From the NCBI GenBank assembly GCA_965242575.1, contig OZ251461.1, positions 2,604,001-2,668,000 on the forward strand: a DNA stretch of 64,000 bases, written 5' to 3'. The translations under genes and the position numbers were made by a program. The stretch's first letter is position 1, and every line of letters starts with the position of its first letter. The DNA is from JANQOH01 sp965242575. Lineage in GTDB: Bacteria > Pseudomonadota > Alphaproteobacteria > UBA7887. Below, piece by piece: positions 1-17,321 of the stretch. The notes below the pieces were generated by a model, which worked only from the letters and a program-made list of their open reading frames with translations, did no database searches and was not told where the DNA came from.

Positions 1-140
1 CTTCCGGCGGGACGGATATTCGCCCTCACGAAGGCCCTCGGCGCCGGTGTAGGCGGCCAGAAAAAGAGGATGGCGGGAAGAGGCGGAAACCGGTGGAAAC
101 CCTGGCGGTACGGCTGGCACCCTCACGGCCGCGGCGGCGA

Positions 141-216
141 TGGTGAGCCCGGAAGGGATCGAACCTTCGACACCCTGATTAAAAGTCAGGTGCTCTACCG
201 ACTGAGCTACGGGCCC
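141..216 (-). tRNA. tRNA-Lys (anticodon TTT)
   Basis: The reverse strand folds as a 76-nt tRNA with an encoded CCA end. The acceptor stem starts GGGCCCG and closes with CGGGCTC, with one G:U pair. The T arm carries GGTTCGATCC and the anticodon loop reads CTTTTAA, giving TTT (lysine). It lies just downstream of tgt on the same strand. Confidence 0.95.
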
Positions 217-229
217 ATGACGCCCGAAA

Positions 230-1348
230 TTAGGCCCGCGCGCCGCTCCCGGTCAATGCTCCGGCGGCGAAGGCGCGCAGGCGGCCCGCGGTGATCGCCT
301 CGCGAAGGCCGCGCATGAGCGACTGGTAGCGGTGCAGGTTGTGCTGCGTCAGCAGGACCGCGCCGAGAATCTCCTTCGACCGGACGAGGTGGTGGAGGTA
401 GGCGCGGGAATGGCTGCGGCAGACGGGGCACGAACAGGACGGGTCGAGAGGCCCCGGGTCGTCGGCGTGGCGGGCGTTGCGGAGGTTCGCCTTGCCCCGG
501 CTCGTGAACGCCTGGCCGTTGCGGCCCGAACGGGTCGGCAGCACGCAGTCGAACATGTCCACCCCGGCGGCGACGGCGGCGGCGATGTCCTCGGGGCGCC
601 CTACCCCCATGAGGTAACGCGGCTTGTCCGCCGGCAGTTCGGCGGCGGTCAGCGCGGCGGTGTCGATCATCGCCTCCGGCCCCTCGCCGACGGCGAGGCC
701 GCCTATGGCGTAACCGTCGAAACCGGTGTCGACCAGCCGCGCCGCCGACTCGCGGCGCAGCGCGGGGAACACGGAGCCCTGGACGATCCCGAACACGGCG
801 TGGCCGGGGCGCGGCGCGAAGGCCGTTCGCGAACGCGCCGCCCAGCGCATCGACCGCCGCATCGATTCCGCCGCCGCCGCCTCCGAAACCGGGAACGGCG
901 TGCACTCGTCGAACGCCATCGTCACCGTGGCGCCGAGCGCGCGCTGGACGGCGACGCTCGATTCCGGCGTCATGCGCCGCTCCGAGCCGTCGATGTGCGA
1001 CCGGAAGGTCACGCCGTCCTCGTCGATGCGGCGCAGGCGGGCGAGCGACATCGCCTGGAAGCCGCCGGAATCGGTGAGCACGGGGCCGGGCCACGACATG
1101 AACCGGCGCACGCCGCCGAGCCGCGCGACGCGCTCCGCGCCGGGGCGCAGCATGAGGTGGTAGGCGTTCGCCAGCACCATGTCGGCGCCGGCCGCCGCCA
1201 CCGCCTCCGGAGTCATCGCCTTGACCGTCGCCGCGGTGCCCACGGGCATGAAGGCCGGGGTGTCCACCGGGCCGTGCGCGGTCAGGATGCGCCCGGCGCG
1301 CGCCGCGCCGTCCGCGGCGAGGACGCGGAACCCGAACGCCGCCGTCAC
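230..1348 (-). CDS. tgt: Queuine/preQ1 tRNA-guanine transglycosylase
   Basis: Cytosolic enzyme that swaps guanine-34 of GUN-anticodon tRNAs for the queuosine precursor preQ1. The 372-residue product shows the DSGGFQ substrate motif, the DCVLPTRSGRNG segment with the nucleophilic aspartate, and the zinc site C-x-C-x2-C followed by histidine near the C-terminus. I chose the GTG at 1348 because it overlaps the queA stop as GTGA and gives a normal N-terminus. The open frame runs far upstream, but that part is out-of-frame queA. It follows queA, the next step of the same pathway, so the two enzymes are translationally coupled. Confidence 0.96.
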   Translation of the reverse strand: MTAAFGFRVLAADGAARAGRILTAHGPVDTPAFMPVGTAATVKAMTPEAVAAAGADMVLANAYHLMLRPGAERVARLGGVRRFMSWPGPVLTDSGGFQAMSLARLRRIDEDGVTFRSHIDGSERRMTPESSVAVQRALGATVTMAFDECTPFPVSEAAAAESMRRSMRWAARSRTAFAPRPGHAVFGIVQGSVFPALRRESAARLVDTGFDGYAIGGLAVGEGPEAMIDTAALTAAELPADKPRYLMGVGRPEDIAAAVAAGVDMFDCVLPTRSGRNGQAFTSRGKANLRNARHADDPGPLDPSCSCPVCRSHSRAYLHHLVRSKEILGAVLLTQHNLHRYQSLMRGLREAITAGRLRAFAAGALTGSGARA

Positions 1349-2397
1349 GCGTCCGCCGCCGGCCAGAGCAGGCAGGCGTCGCCGTAGGAATAGAAGCGGT
1401 AGCCGCGCTCCACCGCGTGGGCGTAGGCGGCGCGCATCCGCTCCAGGCCGGAGAACGCGCACACCAGCATGAACAGGCTGGAGCGCGGCAGGTGGAAGTT
1501 GGTCAGCAGCGCGTCGACGGCGCGGAACCGGTGGCCCGGCGTTATGAACAGGTCGGTCTCGCCGGCGAAGGGGCGCGCCTCGCCATCGGCGGCGGCGGTC
1601 TCCAGCAGCCGCGCGGCGGTGGTGCCGACGGCGACGACGCGCCCGCCCGCGGCGCGGGTCCGCGCGACCGCCCGGGCCGCGTCCGCGCCCACCTCGCCCC
1701 ATTCGGCGTGCATGCGGTGGGCGCGCGTGTCGTCGGCGACCACCGGGCGGAAGGTGCCGGCGCCGACATGCAGCGTGACCGCGGCGCGGCCGATCCCGGC
1801 GGCCTCGAGGCGGTCGAGGAGGCCGAGGGTGAAGTGGAGGCCCGCCGTCGGGGCGGCGACGGCGCCGGGGCGGCGCGCGAACACGGTCTGGTAGTCCGCC
1901 GCGTCGCGCGCGTCCGGCCCGCCGGGGCGCTTTACGTAAGGCGGCAGCGGCGCCGCGCCGTGGCGGGCCAGCGCGGCGGCGAACGCGGCGTCGTCGAGGC
2001 CGAAATCGAGCACGACCTCGCCGCGTTCGCCGCGCGCGCGCACCTCGGCCGCGAACCCGGCGCCGAACTCCACCGTCTGGCCGACCGCCAGGCGCTTCGC
2101 CGGGCGGGCGAAGGCGCGCCAGCGGCCGCCGTCGAGGCGCCGGTGCAGGGTGGCCTCGATCTTCGCCTCCCCGCGGCGCCCGGCGAGCCGCGCGGGGACG
2201 ACCCGCGTGTCGTTGACGACCAGCAGGTCTCCGGGCCGCAGCTGCGCCGGCAGGTCGCGGACGCGCAGATCGTCGAGGCGGAGATCGCCGCGAAGCCCGG
2301 GCGCGACGCGCAGCATGCGCGCCGAGTCGCGCGGCGACGCCGGGCGCCGCGCGATGCGGTCCTCGGGCAGCGCGAAATCGAAGAGCGCCGTCCTCAT
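1345..2397 (-). CDS. queA: S-adenosylmethionine:tRNA ribosyltransferase-isomerase
   Basis: Transfers and isomerises the ribosyl group of S-adenosylmethionine onto preQ1-tRNA to make epoxyqueuosine. The 350-residue product has the family N-terminus (FDFALPEDRIA), the LLVVNDTRVVPARL segment, TAGLHFT and the C-terminal YRFYSYGDA motif, and is of normal length. Its stop overlaps the tgt GTG by four bases. An 18-base gap separates it from the ppi gene, so the genes probably share one minus-strand transcript. Confidence 0.97.
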   Translation of the reverse strand: MRTALFDFALPEDRIARRPASPRDSARMLRVAPGLRGDLRLDDLRVRDLPAQLRPGDLLVVNDTRVVPARLAGRRGEAKIEATLHRRLDGGRWRAFARPAKRLAVGQTVEFGAGFAAEVRARGERGEVVLDFGLDDAAFAAALARHGAAPLPPYVKRPGGPDARDAADYQTVFARRPGAVAAPTAGLHFTLGLLDRLEAAGIGRAAVTLHVGAGTFRPVVADDTRAHRMHAEWGEVGADAARAVARTRAAGGRVVAVGTTAARLLETAAADGEARPFAGETDLFITPGHRFRAVDALLTNFHLPRSSLFMLVCAFSGLERMRAAYAHAVERGYRFYSYGDACLLWPAADA

Positions 2398-2415
2398 CGC
2401 GCCGGCGCGGGCCGG

Positions 2416-2960
<545 letters not shown>

Positions 2961-2964
<4 letters not shown>

Positions 2965-3503
2965 GATGCTCGCTCCTCCGTTCGCCGGGCCGCCTCCGGC
3001 CCCGCGGACACGTGCTCCTCCAGCGCGCGCGCGACGTTGGCCGGAACGAACGGGGCCGCGTCGCCGCCGAGCAGGAAGATCTCCTTCACCAGCCGCGAGG
3101 CGATGAACTGGATGCCCTCGGACGCCATGAGGAACACCGTCTCGACCTCCGGCTCGAGGCGCGCGTTCATGCCCGCCATCTGGAACTCGTATTCGAAATC
3201 CGACACCGCGCGCAGGCCGCGCACGATCACCGAGGCGCCCTGCGCCATGGTGAAATGCATGAGCAGGTTGCGAAAGGGAACGACGCGAATGCGCCCGGCC
3301 TCCGCGCCGCAGGCGTCGCGCAACGCCTCCTCGACCATCGCCACGCGCTCGTCGACGGTGAACATCGGCCCCTTGCCGGCGTTCACGGCCACGCCGACGA
3401 CGAGCCGGTCGACCACCCGCAGCGCGCGCCGGGCGATGTCGACATGGCCCACCGTCGGCGGGTCGAAAGTGCCGGGATAAACCCCGGTCCGGCCGCCGGC
3501 CAT
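2961..3503 (-). CDS. coaD: Pantetheine-phosphate adenylyltransferase
   Basis: Makes dephospho-CoA from 4'-phosphopantetheine and ATP, the penultimate step of coenzyme A synthesis. The nucleotidyltransferase motif appears as YPGTFDPPTVGH near the N-terminus. The second motif, IASRLVKEI, corresponds to the usual ISSTLVKE. Two starts are possible. GTG at 3521 overlaps the gyrA stop but has its Shine-Dalgarno-like GGAG only one base away. ATG at 3503 has GGGGA well spaced upstream and gives 180 residues, so I prefer it. The C-terminus is slightly longer than the usual 160-170 residues. Confidence 0.94.
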
Positions 3504-3517
3504 GCCCGTCCCCGCCG

Positions 3518-6244
<2,727 letters not shown>

Positions 6245-6385
6245 GTCATGGGGTCCCCTGGCGGCGCGCGCGCGGCGCTCGTATCCTCGCCGCGCGCGGG
6301 GCCGCGGGGGCCGGCCGCATGTCGACGCGCCGAGTCATAGACGCTTCCGCGCCGTCTGGCCACCGCGGCGCCGAGGGGAGGACGC

Positions 6386-7282
6386 ATGGCCGGGACGTTC
6401 CGCGACGGCGCCGCCTTCGTCGAGGGCCGCTACGTCCCCGTCGCCGAGGCGCGCATCCCCCTGCTCGACTGGGGCTTCCTGCGCTCCGACGCCAACCAGG
6501 ACACGGTGACGGTGTGGAACGGGGCGTTCTTCCGCCTCGACGACCACCTCGAGCGGTTCGCCCGCAACATCGCCAGGCTGCGCATGACCGGCCCCTGGAC
6601 GCCCGCCGAGCGGCGCGACATCGTCGTCGAATGCGTCCGCCGCTCCGGCCTGCGCCGGGCCTACGCGCAAATGATCATGACCCGCGGCCGCCCGCCGGTC
6701 GGCTCGCGCGATCCGCGCCAATGCGTCAACGCGTTCTACGTGTTCTGCATCCCCTACGTCTGGATCGCGGCGCCGGACGTGAAGGCGCGCGGGCTGCATC
6801 TCCACGTCAGCGACCGCTGGCGCGTCCCGCCCGAATCGGTCGACCCCACGCTCAAGCACTACCACTGGCTCGATTTCGAGATGGGCCTGTTCGACGCCTA
6901 CGACCGCGGCGCGGAGACGGTGGCGTTGAGCGACCGCCGCGGCCGCGTGACCGAGGGCCCCGGCTTCAACCTGTTCCTGGCCGAGGGCGGCGCGCTCTGC
7001 ACGCCCGATGAAGGCGTGCTCGACGGCATGACGCGGCGGACGGTCATGGAGCTTTGCGCCGAGTTGGGAATCCCGTGCCGCCTGGAGGGAATCGCGCGGG
7101 AGCGCCTCGCCGCCGCCGATGAAGTGTTCCTTTCGAGTTCGGGCGGCGGCGTCCTCCCGGTGTCGCGGATCGACGGCGCGCCGGTGGGCGGCGGCGCGCC
7201 CGGCCCGCTGGCGCGCCGGCTGGACGAGCTGTATTGGTCGAAGCGCGCCGCCGGCTGGCATGCGACGCCGGTCGAGTATTGA
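6386..7282 (+). CDS. Class IV (branched-chain type) PLP aminotransferase
   Basis: Fold-type IV pyridoxal-phosphate enzyme of the IlvE, D-amino acid and (R)-amine transaminase group. The 298-residue protein has the N-terminal segment RIPLLDWGFLRSDANQDTV and the likely Schiff-base lysine at residue 157 in PTLKHYHWLDFEMG. The phosphate-binding region is TEGPGFNLFL. GGGGAGG lies just upstream of the ATG. It is divergent from gyrA and stands alone, so the substrate cannot be told. A biosynthetic ilvE is possible, but the active-site wording looks more like the (R)-amine or D-amino-acid branch. Confidence 0.85.
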   Translation: MAGTFRDGAAFVEGRYVPVAEARIPLLDWGFLRSDANQDTVTVWNGAFFRLDDHLERFARNIARLRMTGPWTPAERRDIVVECVRRSGLRRAYAQMIMTRGRPPVGSRDPRQCVNAFYVFCIPYVWIAAPDVKARGLHLHVSDRWRVPPESVDPTLKHYHWLDFEMGLFDAYDRGAETVALSDRRGRVTEGPGFNLFLAEGGALCTPDEGVLDGMTRRTVMELCAELGIPCRLEGIARERLAAADEVFLSSSGGGVLPVSRIDGAPVGGGAPGPLARRLDELYWSKRAAGWHATPVEY

Positions 7283-7333
7283 GCGGCCGCGCCGTCGGAG
7301 ACTCGACGCGGACCGAAAAAGAAGGAAGGGAAA

Positions 7334-7804
7334 ATGAGACAATTGACCTCCATGCAACGGATCGTCCGAGACTTCCTGATATACCGGGCCAGGAGGAGAA
7401 GCACCGTCACCTACGGCGAACTCGGAGGCGATGTCGGAAGGCCGGCTCGAGGGCCGTGGGCGACGGACTTCGACGCCATACGCAAGGCGGAGACAGAGGC
7501 GGGAAGGCCCGATCCGACATGGCTCGTCGTATCCGAAACCACGGGGCTTCCCAGAACGTATATGGGGACGCGCCTCGACCCGAAAGACGAGGAGCGGATC
7601 GGTCTCTATAGAAACGATTGCGAACGCATTTACGAATTCTGGGCGGGGCGCGCGCGCTCGATCGGATCGGAGGAGTTGCAGCCGGCGGTCGATATCGCCA
7701 TGGAAACCGGGCGCCGTCCGTGCTCGGCGGCGGCGGATCGCCAGGAGCGCGAAGATCAGGACTTCATAGACGCCGTTAGCGACTGGGATTGGAACGACGA
7801 ATGA
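7334..7804 (+). CDS. Putative antitoxin with N-terminal YGEL-type domain
   Basis: 156-residue protein of uncertain family. Residues about 5-100 resemble a small domain seen in front of some bacterial nucleases: a TVTYGELGG motif, then a GRPDPTWLVVSETTGLP stretch. The last 40 residues are acidic and end EDQDFIDAVSDWDWNDE, like an antitoxin tail that wraps a toxin. AAGGAAGGG precedes the ATG. The stop overlaps the MazF/PemK-like toxin start as ATGA, which is the main reason for calling it an antitoxin. Its bases are visibly less GC-rich than the flanking genes, a sign of transfer. Confidence 0.6.
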   Translation: MRQLTSMQRIVRDFLIYRARRRSTVTYGELGGDVGRPARGPWATDFDAIRKAETEAGRPDPTWLVVSETTGLPRTYMGTRLDPKDEERIGLYRNDCERIYEFWAGRARSIGSEELQPAVDIAMETGRRPCSAAADRQEREDQDFIDAVSDWDWNDE

Positions 7805-8148
7805 AGCGCGGCGAGCTGTACACGGTATCGGGCGGCGGAGATTACGTCGGCAAACCCCGTCCCGCGGTAATTCTTCAGGCTCAAGATTTCGACGGCCTCT
7901 CGTCGGTCACTTTGTGCATATTCACTTCCGATCCGAGCATGGCGCGGCCGTTTCGCCCATTGGTGGAGCCGAGTCCCGAAAACGGACTCGACGCGCCGTC
8001 CCGCGTCATGGTCGACAAGGTGACGACGGTGCGAAAGAGCCGGATCGGCGGGCGTATCGGCCGGCTCGACGGCAAGGACGTCGCCGGAATCGAGCGCTCC
8101 CTGACGGTTTTTCTGGGCCTGAAGCCTTCACCGGAGGCGGAATCGTGA
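7801..8148 (+). CDS. MazF/PemK-family toxin (mRNA endoribonuclease)
   Basis: 115-residue member of the MazF/PemK/CcdB-like fold, whose active members cut mRNA at short sequences. The family start is clear: MKRGELYTVSGGGDYVGKPRPAVIL, quoted here as MKRGELYTV then KPRPAVIL. It is followed by SSVTLCIFTSD and the VMVDKVTTVRKSRIG strand-helix segment. It overlaps the upstream antitoxin-like gene by four bases, and its own stop overlaps the hydrolase start as GTGA. Cutting specificity cannot be read from sequence. Confidence 0.86.
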   Translation: MKRGELYTVSGGGDYVGKPRPAVILQAQDFDGLSSVTLCIFTSDPSMARPFRPLVEPSPENGLDAPSRVMVDKVTTVRKSRIGGRIGRLDGKDVAGIERSLTVFLGLKPSPEAES

Positions 8149-9080
8149 CGGCGCCGGGAAACGGAGAAGGCGCCCCGCGCCCGACGTTCGCAGGTTTCGC
8201 GGACCGCGTCCTCGACGTCGGCGAAACGGAGATCGCCGTCTCCGTCGGCGGGAGCGGGCCGCCGGTGCTGCTCCTGCACGGCTACCCGCAAACGCGCCTC
8301 ATGTGGCGCCATGTCGCGCCGCGGCTGGCGGAGCGGTTCACGGTCGCCGCCGCCGACCTGCGCGGATACGGCGACAGCGGCAAGCCGCCCTCCGCCGCCG
8401 GCCATGCGCCCTACGCCAAGCGGGCGATGGCGGAGGACCAGCGCCGGGCGATGGCGGCGCTCGGGTTCGACCGCTTCCACGTCGTGGGCCACGACCGCGG
8501 CGCGCGGGTCGCCTACCGCCTCGCCTACGACCGCCCGGACTGCGTCGCCGGCCTCGCCCTCCTCGACATCGCGGCCACCGGCGACATTTTCGCGCGCATG
8601 GACGCGCGCATGGCCGAAGCCTACTTCCACTGGCTGCTGATGCTCCAGCCGGCGCCGCTGGCGGAGCGGCTGATGGGCGCGGAGCCCGAATTCTACCTCC
8701 GCTGGCTGCTCGACCGCTGGCTTTCCGTTCCCGGCGCGATACCCGAAGCCGTCTTCGCCGAATATCTGCGTTGTTTCCGCAACCCTGCGACCTTGCATGC
8801 GATGTGCGAGGACTACCGCGCGGCGCCGCTCGACGCCGCCCACGACGCGGCGGACGCCGCCGCCGGCCGGCGCATTTCCCGCCCCGTCCTGGCGCTGTGG
8901 GGCGCCCGGCAGGCGAACCGCCCCGGCTGGCCGAGCGTCGCGCTGGACATCCTCGCCAGCTGGCGCGCGCGGGCGGACGACGTGACGGGCGGCCCGATCG
9001 ATTGCGGCCACTTCCTGCCCGAAGAGGCGCCGGACGAGACGGCGGAGGCGCTGCTCGCGTTCCTGGCGCGGGCCGGGTGA
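8145..9080 (+). CDS. Alpha/beta hydrolase, fluoroacetate-dehalogenase-like
   Basis: 311-residue alpha/beta hydrolase. The pattern fits fluoroacetate dehalogenases rather than epoxide hydrolases: nucleophile Asp117 within GHDRGAR, with Arg118 and Arg121 positioned for a carboxylate; Asp141 in LLDIAAT; the His162-Trp163 pair and Tyr224 that cradle the halide; and His289 in DCGHFLPEE. By family logic it would hydrolyse haloacetates to glycolate. The GTG start at 8145 overlaps the toxin stop and is preceded by GGAGG, so it is translated with the toxin-antitoxin pair. Its composition is normal for the genome. A haloalkanoate of another type remains possible. Confidence 0.82.
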   Translation: MTAPGNGEGAPRPTFAGFADRVLDVGETEIAVSVGGSGPPVLLLHGYPQTRLMWRHVAPRLAERFTVAAADLRGYGDSGKPPSAAGHAPYAKRAMAEDQRRAMAALGFDRFHVVGHDRGARVAYRLAYDRPDCVAGLALLDIAATGDIFARMDARMAEAYFHWLLMLQPAPLAERLMGAEPEFYLRWLLDRWLSVPGAIPEAVFAEYLRCFRNPATLHAMCEDYRAAPLDAAHDAADAAAGRRISRPVLALWGARQANRPGWPSVALDILASWRARADDVTGGPIDCGHFLPEEAPDETAEALLAFLARAG

Positions 9081-9115
9081 GGCGGAGCGGGAGGGGGCGC
9101 CGGGCGGCGCGCGAG

Positions 9116-9147
9116 AAAAAGGGCCGCGCGCCACCGGCGCGCGGCCC
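9116..9147 (-). terminator. Intrinsic terminator of groEL
   Basis: Read on the minus strand, a 12-bp perfect stem (GGGCCGCGCGCC with its complement) and 3-base loop is followed by TTTTT. It lies about 30 bases past the groEL stop. The hairpin may also slow the convergent hydrolase transcript, but the U-run is on the groEL side. Confidence 0.88.
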
Positions 9148-9177
9148 CTCTCGTTCGATCTCCGTTGGCGGCGCGGG

Positions 9178-10824
<1,647 letters not shown>

Positions 10825-10846
10825 GTCTCGTCTCCCCTTCCCGCGC

Positions 10847-11173
10847 TCAGGCGCTGGCGGACGCGCCCTTGAGCACGCCCATCACGTCGGATTCCTTCAT
10901 GATGATCAGCTCCTCGCCGTCGAGGGTGACCTCGGTGCCCGACCACTTGCCGAACAGGATGCGGTCGCCCACCTTCACGTCGAGTTTGACGATCTTGCCG
11001 CTGTCGTCCCGGGCGCCGGGGCCGGCGGCCAGGATCTCGCCCTGGCTCGGCTTCTCCTTGGCGGTGTCGGGGATGATGATGCCGCCGGCGGACTTCTCGT
11101 CCTCGTCGACGCGGCGGACCAGCACGCGGTCGTGCAAGGGCCGGAAATTCTTCACCGTCGTCGTGTTCGCCAT
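10847..11173 (-). CDS. groES: 10-kDa co-chaperonin GroES
   Basis: Heptameric lid of the GroEL chamber. The 108-residue product contains FRPLHDRVLVRRV, the mobile loop EKSAGGIIIPDTAKEKP and the conserved KVGDRILFGKWSGTEV strand region. The ATG at 11173 has a strong GGGAGG site 10 bases upstream and gives a normal N-terminus, although the frame stays open further upstream. It is the first gene of the groESL operon, and a CIRCE element sits about 46 bases before the start. Confidence 0.98.
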   Translation of the reverse strand: MANTTTVKNFRPLHDRVLVRRVDEDEKSAGGIIIPDTAKEKPSQGEILAAGPGARDDSGKIVKLDVKVGDRILFGKWSGTEVTLDGEELIIMKESDVMGVLKGASASA

Positions 11174-11218
11174 CGTCGCGGTTCCTCCCAGGTTGCTCCC
11201 ATGGAATGCGAAACTGCC

Positions 11219-11243
11219 TGGCACTCGATTGCGGGGAGTGCCA
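11219..11243 (-). promoter_or_regulatory. CIRCE operator (HrcA site) for groESL
   Basis: Perfect inverted repeat TGGCACTC, 9-base spacer, GAGTGCCA. This matches the CIRCE consensus TTAGCACTC-N9-GAGTGCTAA with the usual GC-rich changes. It lies between the groES start and the divergent 5-oxoprolinase. HrcA is expected to bind it and repress groESL except under heat stress. Confidence 0.92.
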
Positions 11244-11374
11244 ACAACGCGCCATGTGCGCCTTCGCCGCCCCGGCGTCAAGACCGCGGCGAAAAAATTT
11301 CCGCCGCCGCGGGCTTGCCCGGCGGGCGCGCCGGCGGCACTCTCCCCGCCCCGCGACCGCGCCGAGAGGGGCCG

Positions 11375-14985
<3,611 letters not shown>

Positions 14986-14989
<4 letters not shown>

Positions 14990-16458
14990 CGCGGCGGCGG
15001 GCGGGCGCGGCGGCGGCGTTCTGGACGCCCGCCGCGCTGGCGGCCGGCTACGTCGCCTTCTTCTGGCTCGCGCCCGACCCCGGGGGCGCGGCGTGGCGCG
15101 TTCTCGGCGGCCCCCTGGAGCCGATGCAGGCCGATTCGCGCTCCTTTATCGCCTTCGACCCGCGCCGCACCGCGGGCTACCCGCTCTTTCTCGACCTGGT
15201 CGCGGCGGTCTTCGGCTCGGTCGAGGCGGCGCCGAAGGTCCAGCTCGTCCTGGCGGCCGCGTCGGCGTGGCTCCTGGGCTGGAGTTTCGCCCGCGCCATG
15301 GGGGCGCACTGGCTTGCGGCGGTCCTCGTTCCGGCGGCGCTCGCGGCGTCGGCGGCGGCGCGGTTCCACGCCTACGTCCTGTCGGAGGCGCTGTTCGTCC
15401 CGCTGCTGTGCGCGATGGCGGGGCTCCTCGCCCTCGCGGCGGCGCGGCCGACGGCGCGCGCGGCCTTCGCGGCGGCGCTGGCTTGCGGCCTGGCCGCGGC
15501 GGTCCGGCCGTCGGGGGCGGCCCTGCTGGCGGTCTGGCCGCTCCTGTTGTGGTTCGTGTGGGGGCGGATCGCCGGGCGGCGGGCGCGGTTCGCGGCGGCG
15601 ATCGCCGCGCCGCTGGCGTTGTGCGCGGCGGCCGAGTGGATCGCCTGGCGCGCCGCGCACCCCGACGCGCCGGAGCGGCCGACCGTCGCCGGGCGGCTGC
15701 TGTTCGCCAAGTCCCTGTTGATCGAACCGGAGCCGCCGCCGGCGGCGGACGCGGAGCTGGCGGCCTTCGTCGCCGAGGCGCGGGCGGCGGCGGCGCCGTT
15801 CCGCGCCCTCGCCGCCAACGCGCCCGGCTGGCGCGCGCGGACGATCCTGCTCGAACGCGGGCAGTTCCTCCTCTGGGCGCCGATATACGGGCTCCGGTTC
15901 CGGGAGCGGGCGGAGATGCTGGCGGCGCGGCGCGGAACGGTTCCGGACCGCCTCCTCGGCGCCGCCGCGCTGCGCGCGCTCATCGCCGCGCCCGGCGAAT
16001 GGGCGGCGAACGCCTGGGTCCATTACCGCGGGTTGTGGACGCAGTATTCGATCGCCGGCCCGGACTTCGCCCGCCGCCGCGGCGCTTACGTCGCGCGGCT
16101 GGACGACCTCCCCGCGGTCCGCGCCGCCTTGCCGGAGGACCGGACGGGCCTGCGGCGCCCCGCGCCGCGCGGGGCCGCGGCGCTGAACGGCGCGGCTACG
16201 TCGGTGTCGTTCCTCGCGTCGCTGGCCGCGCTCGCCGCCGCCGCGGGCCGGCGACTCCGCGCCGGGTCCGCGGGCCTCGATCCGGGGCTCGCCGCCACCG
16301 CCCTCGCGGCGCTGGCGGTCCACGCCTCCTTCGCGCTGTTCGCGCTGGTCAACTACGCGCATCTCCGCTACGCGGCCGCGACCTGGCCGCTCCAGGCCGC
16401 GTATTGCGCCGCGCTGGCCGCGCTGGTTCTGCGGCGCCGTCAGCGCCCGGCGTCGTAG
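14986..16458 (+). CDS. GT-C-type membrane glycosyltransferase (predicted)
   Basis: 490-residue polytopic membrane protein with many hydrophobic helices. The first external loop reads DSRSFIAFDPRRTAGYPLFL, a form common in bacterial GT-C transferases that use lipid-linked sugars, with an acidic residue before the YPLFL segment. Another family hallmark is the RFHAYVLSEALFVPL helix. It overlaps the 5-oxoprolinase stop by four bases. Its end overlaps the convergent sulfotransferase by 19 bases. Together with the next three genes it suggests a surface-glycan locus. The sugar and acceptor are unknown. Confidence 0.7.
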
Positions 16459-17321
16459 CCGCCGAGGGCGAAGTCCTCCGCGTAGCGCCGCGCGATCAGC
16501 GCCTTGTTGCGCACGGTCAGGCCGGGCGCCACGAGGGCGCGCGCGGCGGCGGCGGCGGCGGGCGGAGCGCGCCACCCCGCCATCGCGTTGAGCGCCGGCA
16601 GGCCGGGCGCAGGCATGCCGACCTGCGCCGCCGCGCGCCGGAAGTCGGCCTCGAGGGTCTCGAAACGGCCGATGAAATCCGGCGGGCGCCCGTCCGCGCG
16701 GCAGATCTGCGCCCGCTGCGACAGGAAATGCCGGTCCGCGAACGCGTCCGATCCCCAGGGCGTGTTCAGCCACAGGCAAAAGTCGTCGAAGCCGGCGATG
16801 CGCCCGGCGCCGTGAAAACGCGACAGCCAGCGCCGTTTCTCTTCCCGGCCCTCCGCCCGCGAGGGGTCGTGGAACTTGTCCGGATGGCGGCGGTGGAATT
16901 GCGTTTCCCACCAGAAGGACAGGGTTCTGTCGAAGGGGTGGCGGACGAAGGCGAAACTGAACCAGCCCCGCGCCTCGGGGCGCGCAGCGTAAAGCGCGTC
17001 GAGGCTTGCGCCGCGGACGACCTCCGCCTCCGGGTCCGCGCGGCGCAGCGCGGCGATGAGGCTGCGCGAGGCGGCTTTGGGGTTGCAGATCCAGACGAAC
17101 CGGTAGCGGCGGGAGAGGACCTTCTCGGCGCCCAGGTCGGGCCGCCGCGCCGCCGTGCGCGCCATGCCGAACGCCGCCGCGAACTCGCCGCGCGCCGCCG
17201 CGCGGGCGATGGCGCGGCCGACGTCGCCGCCGCCGAACGGCGCGCGCGCGATGGCGGCGAGTTTCCTCAACCTTTCCAGCCGTCCGGACTCCGCCGCCGG
17301 GCCGCCCGCGCGGCCGCTCAC
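16440..17321 (-). CDS. Sulfotransferase family protein
   Basis: 293-residue protein resembling carbohydrate sulfotransferases that use PAPS. The 5'-phosphosulfate-binding segment reads FVWICNPKAASRSLIAAL. The 3'-phosphate region follows as FSFAFVRHPFDRTLSFWW. The C-terminal part contains FIGRFETLEADF, typical of the group. The GTG at 17321 overlaps the stop of the upstream glycosyltransferase and removes a long open stretch that is really that gene's frame. The context of three glycosyltransferases points to sulfation of a cell-surface glycan. Confidence 0.84.
   Translation of the reverse strand: MSGRAGGPAAESGRLERLRKLAAIARAPFGGGDVGRAIARAAARGEFAAAFGMARTAARRPDLGAEKVLSRRYRFVWICNPKAASRSLIAALRRADPEAEVVRGASLDALYAARPEARGWFSFAFVRHPFDRTLSFWWETQFHRRHPDKFHDPSRAEGREEKRRWLSRFHGAGRIAGFDDFCLWLNTPWGSDAFADRHFLSQRAQICRADGRPPDFIGRFETLEADFRRAAAQVGMPAPGLPALNAMAGWRAPPAAAAAARALVAPGLTVRNKALIARRYAEDFALGGYDAGR

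Noticed and set aside
7334..7804. Methylated-DNA repair methyltransferase (TYGEL resembles its helix)
   Set aside because: The PCHR active-site cysteine motif is absent and the length and tail do not fit.
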